DNA of 7,289 bases, taken from contig JAKVAO010000099.1 in the NCBI GenBank assembly GCA_022447685.1, positions 1 to 7,289 on the forward strand. The letters are read 5' to 3'. Below the pieces are notes generated by a model that worked only from the letters and a program-made list of their open reading frames with translations, did not search any database and was not told the origin of the DNA. Made by a program: the position numbers and the translations under genes. Positions 1 to 4,657 of the stretch are shown in pieces. Positions within the stretch are counted from its first letter, which is position 1, and every line of letters starts with the position of its first letter. The stretch is from Candidatus Caenarcanales bacterium (GTDB lineage: Bacteria; Cyanobacteriota; Vampirovibrionia; LMEP-6097).

Positions 1-59
1 AGTCTAATTCTGAGGCTGGACTTGATAATATTATTCCTCTACATAAACTGGCTTCCTAA
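1..59 (+). CDS. Possible 3' end of a gene running in from the left edge (partial)
   Basis: A + strand frame is open from the window edge (first full codon at 3) to a TAA at 57-59 and would encode about 18 C-terminal residues (SNSEAGLDNIIPLHKLAS). Its stop overlaps the TAG of the convergent propeller gene (56-58), an arrangement like the panD/unknown pair later in the window. Nothing in so short a peptide identifies a family, and an open frame of this length is not rare by chance in AT-rich DNA, so this is only a candidate. Confidence 0.27.
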   Translation, partial: SNSEAGLDNIIPLHKLAS

Positions 60-1624
60 TTCGAGGGGTTGACATCTGCTGTCACCCCAGTCGCTTCAAA
101 TACTAAATCACCAGAATCTGGATCAAAAATGTATGATGCTCCTCCTCCACTTGCTGTGACTAGAGCATAATTACCTGTTAATTTAACATATTCTCCAAAT
201 CGATCTTGATTAGCGAGAGCTGAGGGTGTTGTTAGTTCTTTATCTAGTTCCCCTGTTGTATAGTCATATATATATGCTCTACCACCATAACCAGGTGCAG
301 GATTCGTTCCCGATGCATAATTACCTGGTGCACCTATTAAAACCTTATCTCCAAATACTGAGAAGCTAGTTCCTAATTTTTCTCCAGCAGCTCCAGTAGC
401 TCCAGTAGCTGATGTAATTGTTCTTATTAAGTTACCGGTTGTTTTATCCAAAACTTGAAATTCACCTTCAATATTATTTGCAACAATATTAGAGCTTAGT
501 ATAAAGTCATCAGTCACTTCAAAATCAGAACCAAAGAATCCCGTTGTTCCGTTAGGTGCTTCAATTTTATTCAAGAAAGTGCCATCTGATTCAAATCTAA
601 AGATAGCTCCTCTAGTACCATTGCTGTTGGTATGTTTAGTTGCATTGATGTATGCAATACCGTCTTTTAGAGCTACTTCTGCCCCAAACATATCTCCATC
701 TGAATTACTATCAGGATTGACATCATTATCTGATTTTAAACTAGCTTCAGTAAAAGTAGTCTCTAGCGCTCCAGTTGAGATATCGAATAAATATGCTGCA
801 CCGACAAAATCATGGTCAAGTTCAAATCCTTGTGATTCATTTACATTACCGTCTGCGCCGATTAAAATTTTGCCGTTTTCTATGTCTACACTGTCCCCAA
901 ACTGTTGGTTTACAGTAGTGTTGTCTGGTGTAACTATCTCTCGAATTAAATTATTTGTCTGTGCATCGAATATATAGACACTTCCGTTCATGTCATTGGT
1001 ACCTTCTGGATCTGAATTATTATTTCTGGGAGCGCTGGCTACTATGTATTGATCATCGGCATATCTAATTCTTAAGCTATCATCGATATCTCCATTGGGT
1101 GCTATAAAATCTCTAACAAAATCTGGAGCTCCGACTGTACTAGGTGCGTTATTTGTAAAATCTAAGTTGTAACTGTCACTATTAGGTAATCCTGTGTTTT
1201 TTATCTGTGCGAAGCTACCATCGAAGAGGCTTTGCCCATTTAATGTGGTGCTAGCTACTATCTCATCGATTTGATCAACCAAAGAATTAATATCATTCTG
1301 AGCATTATCTAAGTCAGTGCCAGTCAGTACTCCATTGTATGCATCGTCAACAATTTGCTGAATTTGTTCTATATTAGATTTAACTATATCGAAGCTTGCT
1401 TTAGCGATGTCTAAGTCACTTAATGTCGTTGATAAACCATTTTGCACACTGCTGATAGTTCTTGCTTCCCAGAGATTCTCTCTACTAGCAACTACCCTAG
1501 AGAAGCTATTTTCTTCTGTATCACCTGAATTTTTAGTTTGAAAATTGGTTCTAGTAGCCTGGTACTCGTATATAGCTGAGTATCCGCTCTTATTAACAGT
1601 GTCTGTGATTCCTATACCAGACAT
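56..1624 (-). CDS. Flagellin D1-like domain fused to a six-bladed FG-GAP beta-propeller (522 aa)
   Basis: Residues about 58-156 match the D1 helical region of the neighbouring flagellin: both have NG(L/I) helices, an ND/EIN-LVD-ID run and the turn LNGQSLFDGSF (128-138; FNGRNLLDGTF in the neighbour), then SYNLDF against TYAIDF. From about 168 to 510 come six repeats of roughly 50-63 residues, each with an FG or LG turn (near 242, 313, 364, 417, 476; degenerate in the first), a strand such as KVLIGAPG, and a strand ending in YIFD/YLFD/YIYD followed by TG-L. This is the FG-GAP pattern of integrin-alpha-like propellers; acidic loops such as DSNSDGD (about 305-311) could bind calcium. There is no Sec signal peptide, no clear flagellin N-terminal D0 and no C-terminal flagellin half. 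The start is placed at the ATG at 1624 because a strong GGGGGAAG Shine-Dalgarno lies 4 to 5 bases upstream; an in-frame ATG at 1657 lacks one. Inferred role: surface or filament-associated protein, possibly an adhesin exported by the flagellar system. A hook-associated (FlgL-like) role is less likely. Confidence 0.85.
   Translation of the reverse strand: MSGIGITDTVNKSGYSAIYEYQATRTNFQTKNSGDTEENSFSRVVASRENLWEARTISSVQNGLSTTLSDLDIAKASFDIVKSNIEQIQQIVDDAYNGVLTGTDLDNAQNDINSLVDQIDEIVASTTLNGQSLFDGSFAQIKNTGLPNSDSYNLDFTNNAPSTVGAPDFVRDFIAPNGDIDDSLRIRYADDQYIVASAPRNNNSDPEGTNDMNGSVYIFDAQTNNLIREIVTPDNTTVNQQFGDSVDIENGKILIGADGNVNESQGFELDHDFVGAAYLFDISTGALETTFTEASLKSDNDVNPDSNSDGDMFGAEVALKDGIAYINATKHTNSNGTRGAIFRFESDGTFLNKIEAPNGTTGFFGSDFEVTDDFILSSNIVANNIEGEFQVLDKTTGNLIRTITSATGATGAAGEKLGTSFSVFGDKVLIGAPGNYASGTNPAPGYGGRAYIYDYTTGELDKELTTPSALANQDRFGEYVKLTGNYALVTASGGGASYIFDPDSGDLVFEATGVTADVNPSN
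389..410. repeat. Short 9-bp in-frame tandem repeat inside the propeller gene
   Basis: The unit agctccagt occurs twice at 389-406, followed by a partial third copy to 410 and preceded by a degenerate copy. It encodes the Gly/Ala/Thr-rich linker between propeller blades 4 and 5 (TGATGAAG). A copy-number change would add or remove three residues without a frameshift. Confidence 0.5.
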
Positions 1625-1786
1625 ATGTCTTCCCCCGATAATAATTTCATGCCACATTCTCTTACATTTAAACCATTATCTTGGTAACTTCTCTGTTTTT
1701 TTGACTAGATTGTTAGAACTAGTACATATTGGGTATAGAACTAAAAGGATAACCGAGAGTCGAGTTCGCATCACAGGGGGGGGGGA
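1625..1786. promoter_or_regulatory. Divergent intergenic region between the propeller gene and the flagellin gene
   Basis: This 162-bp region must carry the promoters of both genes. For the flagellin, a TTGACT at 1701-1706 and a weak -10 (CATATT, 1725-1730, 18-bp spacing) form a plausible vegetative promoter giving a leader of about 50 nt. For the - strand gene, GATAAT (5 of 6 to consensus) reads leftward from 1680 to 1675 but has no good -35 at normal spacing. No convincing sigma-28 flagellar promoter was found, though sigma-28 consensus differs among phyla. A T7 run lies at 1696-1702. Confidence 0.4.
1776..1785 (+). promoter_or_regulatory. G10 homopolymer acting as flagellin ribosome binding region
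   Basis: Ten consecutive G residues are followed by a single A and then the flagellin ATG at 1787. The tract occupies the position of the Shine-Dalgarno sequence, and only its 5' part lies at normal spacing from the start. Long G runs are prone to slipped-strand length change, and this genome is otherwise poor in G, so the tract is a candidate phase-variation switch. The upstream sequence has no other in-frame start codon before a stop at 1742. Confidence 0.6.
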
Positions 1787-2734
1787 ATGCAGCAATCTTT
1801 AGTTTTAAATACGAATATAGATAGTATGATTGTTCAGTCAGCACTATCAAAGCATACTGCGAACGTTAATACGTCTACTGAAAGACTTGCAACTGGTTTC
1901 AGAATTAATAGACCTTCTGACGATTCAGCTGGATATGTTTATAGTGAAAAGCTCGACTCACAAATCCGAGGTATAGATGTTTCACAAAGAAATATTAATG
2001 ACGGTATTGCTTTATTAGACACTGCAGATTCAGCTTTAACTACAGTTGTAGATAATCTACAAAGAATCAGAGAATTAGTCGTAGAGGCTGCTGGTGGTGG
2101 TCAGACAGACCCACAACTTGATGCCTCACAGATTGAAATTAATGAGTTAGTTGATGAGATAGATGATTTAAACACCAATACTCAGTTCAATGGAAGAAAT
2201 TTATTGGATGGAACATTCTCTATAAATTTACAGATAGGTCCTAACGCTAATGATACCTATGCAATAGATTTTTCAGATACTAATCCTAATGATGATGAAA
2301 AAATCCATTTAACTACATCTACTTTTGCAACTGGAGTTGGAGCTGAGTTGGCAGATGAAGGTGATATTGGTTTTGGAGCTGGTATGGCATTATATGATAT
2401 TTCCTTATCGCCCAATGTTCAAGATAGAGCTGGAACTATAGGTGGTTTGAGTGCTGGTGGTACTGATGAGCTTACAGCTTTGGATCAGATGATTAGTAAC
2501 CTTTCTGGTAACCAAGCAGTTGTTGCAGCTAAAAGAAATAGATTATCATCTGAGTTTAACTATTTAACAGATCAAAAATTTAATTTAGAGTCAGCTAAAT
2601 CTAATGTAATGGATGCTGATATTGCTTTAGAGTCTACTAAGCTTACTGTAAATCAGGTTCTTCAACAGTCTGCTGTTACTTTACTTGCACAAGCGAATGC
2701 TGCACCAAACTTGGCTTTAGCATTGATTCCTTAA
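1787..2734 (+). CDS. fliC: Flagellin, compact form (315 aa)
   Basis: This is the structural subunit of the flagellar filament, exported by the flagellar type III apparatus and polymerised outside the cell. The N-terminal D0/D1 region (about 1-145) has the family signature: VLNTNI near the start, ERLATGFRINRPSDDSAG (32-49), SEKLDSQIRG and the D1 helix LQRIRELVVEA (91-101), which aligns with the TLR5-contact region of Salmonella flagellin. Residues about 150-225 form a short variable domain. The C-terminal D1/D0 (about 226-315) contains AKRNRLSSEFNYL, the ESAKSNVMDADIA motif and an ending LLAQANAAPNLALALIP, typical of flagellins (usually ending LLG or LLR). At 315 residues it is on the short side, with only a small D2-like domain. 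The variant GYVYSEKL replaces the more usual GLAISEKL. The start at 1787 agrees with family alignment and follows the G10 tract. A divergent flagellin-like propeller gene shares the promoter region; a tRNA gene converges 15 bp after the stop. Confidence 0.96.
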   Translation: MQQSLVLNTNIDSMIVQSALSKHTANVNTSTERLATGFRINRPSDDSAGYVYSEKLDSQIRGIDVSQRNINDGIALLDTADSALTTVVDNLQRIRELVVEAAGGGQTDPQLDASQIEINELVDEIDDLNTNTQFNGRNLLDGTFSINLQIGPNANDTYAIDFSDTNPNDDEKIHLTTSTFATGVGAELADEGDIGFGAGMALYDISLSPNVQDRAGTIGGLSAGGTDELTALDQMISNLSGNQAVVAAKRNRLSSEFNYLTDQKFNLESAKSNVMDADIALESTKLTVNQVLQQSAVTLLAQANAAPNLALALIP

Positions 2735-2749
2735 TTCTTAAGTTTAAAA

Positions 2750-2825
2750 TGGTGGACGGTACTGGACTTGAACCAGTGACCCCTTGCGTGTCGAGCAAGT
2801 GCTCTACCAACTGAGCTAACCGTCC
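2750..2825 (-). tRNA. tRNA-Val, anticodon GAC
   Basis: A complete 76-nt cloverleaf reads on the - strand. Acceptor GGACGGT pairs with ACCGTCC, the D stem is GCTC/GAGC, the anticodon stem CTTGC/GCAAG, the T stem ACTGG/CCAGT with loop TTCAAGT, and the discriminator A is followed by an encoded CCA. The anticodon loop reads TCGACAC, giving GAC (valine, GUC/GUU codons). Position 33 is C rather than the almost universal U, which is odd for an elongator tRNA. All stems are perfectly paired, so the gene does not look decayed. The T-rich sequence after CCA (TTTT) may help end transcription. The gene converges on the flagellin gene. Confidence 0.95.
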
Positions 2826-2866
2826 GATTGTTACTTAATAGACTAAATACCTATCACAGTTTTAAA

Positions 2867-2872
2867 ATTATA
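2867..2872 (-). promoter_or_regulatory. Candidate -10 element for the tRNA-Val gene
   Basis: A perfect TATAAT reads on the - strand from 2872 to 2867. Transcription would start near 2860 and leave a precursor leader of about 35 nt before the tRNA 5' end. No good -35 hexamer is seen at 16-18 bp, which lowers confidence. Confidence 0.4.
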
Positions 2873-2922
2873 CTGTATTTATTTCATTAGATCCTTTTGT
2901 AATAAAAATTTAAATTTCGATA

Positions 2923-2931
2923 TGCTACAAT
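2923..2931 (+). promoter_or_regulatory. Extended -10 promoter placed for a leaderless mRNA
   Basis: TGCTACAAT is an extended -10 element (TGn plus TACAAT, 5 of 6 to consensus). Only 7 nt separate it from the ATG at 2939, so the expected transcription start coincides with the start codon or falls one base before it. No Shine-Dalgarno sequence is present. The same module, with one base changed, precedes hpf. Confidence 0.55.
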
Positions 2932-2938
2932 TATCTTA

Positions 2939-3658
2939 ATGTATAGTCTTGATATAAATTTTTTGAAGGATTATCAGGTTGAGGGAAGAGTACCAAAATC
3001 AAATAATAATGAGATTCTTTCATTTGAGCGGCTTGAAAAAGACTTGGACCAAGTATTTAAAAGAGAAACTTGTGAAGTCGATCATAATAGCAAAACAATT
3101 TCTTCTCCTGTAATTCCTAGAAGTTTAAGGGATTTTTTATCCACTAATTTTGATAAGGCTGGTCGCTATAAATTAGTGTGTCCTATAAAAGCTGTTTACT
3201 TCGATCCCAATAAAGAATCCCCAGATGTTGAGTATGCAGCACTTAGTAGTTATAAAAAAAGTATTGAACATAATCACACTATATTTGTTGATGTTGAAGA
3301 ACCTGGTAATAAATATAAAATTAAATTTATTGACTATGACCACATCATTTTTTCTGCTTATGATGAACCTAAGCCTAATCTTAAAGATAATTCATTTGAG
3401 CTTGAGGTGAATTTAAAAGATAATAAAATGAAAGTACAGTTTAGGGACAAAGAAATTAATTTAAATGACAAAAACTCTATGGGAGCTAAATTTGCAAACT
3501 TCTTTCTTAGCTTTCGAGATTCCTCTAAACTTAAAACTAATAATTACAGCTTTTATGAAAAGGGAAAACTTGTTAACAATGAAGAAATAATATCTTCAAT
3601 AAACAAACTCAAGAAGGATTTACATAAAATACCTACATTTAACAACTTAGTTACTTAA
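2939..3658 (+). CDS. Protein of unknown function (239 aa)
   Basis: I do not recognise this protein. It is hydrophilic and rich in Lys, Asn and Asp, with no signal peptide or membrane segment, so it is probably cytoplasmic. Residues 1-90 look mainly helical (FERLEKDLDQVFKRE, RSLRDFLSTNF). Residues about 112-175 alternate hydrophobic and charged residues (HTIFVDVEE, KYKIKFIDYDHIIFSAY, FELEVNLKD, KMKVQFRDKEINL), which suggests an antiparallel beta sheet. The C-terminus (about 180-235) is again helical and basic. The ATG at 2939 is the first in frame and has an extended -10 only 7 nt upstream, so the message is probably leaderless; no later start has a better ribosome site. The 3' end overlaps the convergent panD by 12 bp. 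It is likely a real gene because the frame is long, uninterrupted and has a promoter fitted to its start. Confidence 0.75.
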   Translation: MYSLDINFLKDYQVEGRVPKSNNNEILSFERLEKDLDQVFKRETCEVDHNSKTISSPVIPRSLRDFLSTNFDKAGRYKLVCPIKAVYFDPNKESPDVEYAALSSYKKSIEHNHTIFVDVEEPGNKYKIKFIDYDHIIFSAYDEPKPNLKDNSFELEVNLKDNKMKVQFRDKEINLNDKNSMGAKFANFFLSFRDSSKLKTNNYSFYEKGKLVNNEEIISSINKLKKDLHKIPTFNNLVT

Positions 3659-4012
3659 AGCTAACTCTTTATTTTTAACTTTATTATTTTCATCAACCAG
3701 AACTATAGTTGGGTGATGGTTTTCAAGCTCTGCTTCATCTAGTAAAGCATATGAGCAGATAATTACTAAATCATTCTCTTGGAAAAGTCTAGCAGCAGCT
3801 CCATTGATACCAATATCACCGTCTTTACCTTCTATAGCGTAAGTAATAATTCTTTCGCCGTTGTTTATATTAAGAACTTGTACTTGCTCAAATTCAAGTA
3901 TTCCAGCTTCTTCAAGAAGTTTCTTGTCTATAGTAATACTGCCTTCATAGTTAAGATCACACTGAGTGACACTCGCTCTATGAATCTTCGCTTTCAGAAT
4001 CGTTCTCTGCAT
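3647..4012 (-). CDS. panD: Aspartate 1-decarboxylase (121 aa)
   Basis: PanD decarboxylates L-aspartate to beta-alanine, the precursor joined to pantoate to make pantothenate and then coenzyme A. The protein is a tetramer that self-cleaves to make a pyruvoyl cofactor. The sequence shows the cleavage site Gly24-Ser25 within YEGSITID, Lys9 in the KAKIHRA segment, Arg54, Thr57 and Tyr58 in RIITYAI, and the NGAAAR motif near 70. All key residues of the family are therefore present, and the length is typical (about 115-130). The ATG at 4012 is fixed by the numbering of the cleavage site. The start lies 35 nt inside infC, with only a weak purine-rich ribosome site (AAGAACAAGAAG), so translation is probably coupled to infC. 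It is the last gene of the pdxA-infC-panD operon and overlaps the convergent unknown gene by 12 bp. Confidence 0.97.
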   Translation of the reverse strand: MQRTILKAKIHRASVTQCDLNYEGSITIDKKLLEEAGILEFEQVQVLNINNGERIITYAIEGKDGDIGINGAAARLFQENDLVIICSYALLDEAELENHHPTIVLVDENNKVKNKELALSN

Positions 4013-4625
4013 CTTCTTGTTCTTTTTTAGCTTTTTCTATTTCCTTGATCTTGGTTTTGTCAGGACCAGGAATAATAAATACTATCATAGATCTTCCTGT
4101 CATTTTGCCGACATCACCTTCAGGGTGTCCTTCATAGACTAGATCATTTAAAAATCTACGAGCTAGGTCTTGAGCTAGATTCTGATGCTGCATCTCTCTA
4201 CCTCTAAGAGTGATATTGAGTTTAACTCTTTTCCCTTTATCTAAGAACTTTTTAGCTTGGTTTAACCTAGTGTTGTAATCACCAATATCGATATTATATC
4301 TAAGCTTAATTTCTTTAAATTCATTAGAGTTTTGTTTTTTCTTTTGAGTTTTTTCTTTTTTGCTTAGTTCAAATTTATATTTCCCATAATCTAAAATTCT
4401 AGCTACAGGAATTTCTGATTTGTCAGATACAACGAACAAGTCCAATTCTTGTGATTTTGCAATTCTGAGGGCCTCTTCTTTAGAAATTGTTCCTAAGTTG
4501 TCTCCGTTTGAATCTATGACTCTAAGAGACTTTGCGCGAATATTTTCATTCAAAGGTATATTTAATCGAGGCCTTCTGCCTCTAAAGTTTCCGCCCTTTT
4601 TAGATCTAAAATTTGTTGAATTAAT
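3978..4625 (-). CDS. infC: Translation initiation factor IF-3, AUU start (215 aa)
   Basis: IF-3 binds the 30S subunit, keeps it apart from 50S and checks start-codon/initiator-tRNA pairing. The N-domain begins around LNENIRAKSLRVIDSNG, the linker carries DYGKYKFELSKKEK, and the C-domain has FKEIKLRYNIDIGDYNTRL, a VKLNITLRGREMQHQ segment and GRSMIVFIIPGP, all family hallmarks. A TTG at 4553 opens the frame conventionally but would cut directly at the conserved N-domain and has no ribosome site. Upstream the frame stays open and encodes a basic stretch (RSKKGGNFRGRRPRLNIP) typical of IF-3 N-termini. The only start there with a Shine-Dalgarno (AGGAGA, 4640-4635) is the ATT at 4625, 9 nt on. AUU starts on infC are established in E. 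coli, where IF-3 represses its own unusual start. The C-terminus ends in an acidic tail (ENDSESEDS) that overlaps the panD start. It follows pdxA with a 32-nt gap. Confidence 0.93.
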   Translation of the reverse strand: MNSTNFRSKKGGNFRGRRPRLNIPLNENIRAKSLRVIDSNGDNLGTISKEEALRIAKSQELDLFVVSDKSEIPVARILDYGKYKFELSKKEKTQKKKQNSNEFKEIKLRYNIDIGDYNTRLNQAKKFLDKGKRVKLNITLRGREMQHQNLAQDLARRFLNDLVYEGHPEGDVGKMTGRSMIVFIIPGPDKTKIKEIEKAKKEQEDAENDSESEDS

Positions 4626-4634
4626 TCTGTATTG

Positions 4635-4640
4635 TCTCCT
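4635..4640 (-). promoter_or_regulatory. Shine-Dalgarno sequence of infC that fixes the AUU start
   Basis: AGGAGA on the - strand is the strongest classical ribosome site in the operon and lies 9 nt before the ATT at 4625. No ATG, GTG or TTG in this frame lies between it and the TTG at 4553, 81 nt downstream. It therefore argues for initiation at AUU. Confidence 0.7.
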
Positions 4641-4657
4641 GTTTTACTATGCTTATT

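Noticed and set aside
579..977. 132-codon + strand open frame
   Set aside because: It lies antisense within the propeller gene, whose repeated FG-GAP pattern shows that the - strand is coding. The frame has no ribosome site or family features.
1622..1657. Upstream ATG at 1657 as start of the propeller gene
   Set aside because: The ATG at 1624 has a strong GGGGGAAG ribosome site at good spacing, and that site lies inside the extra 11 codons of the longer version.
1658..1786. Sigma-28 flagellar promoter before the flagellin gene
   Set aside because: TAAA-like and CCGA-like pieces occur, but not in the right order and spacing (TAAA, about 15 bp, GCCGATAA).
1545..1802. 85-codon + strand frame running through the G10 tract into the flagellin start
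   Set aside because: It is antisense to the start of the propeller gene, has no ribosome site and resembles nothing. One extra G would fuse it to the flagellin, but a flagellin with that leader is not plausible.
3978..4553. TTG at 4553 as the infC start
   Set aside because: It would begin exactly at the conserved N-domain, lacks a ribosome site, and ignores a basic, IF-3-like open extension preceded by AGGAGA.
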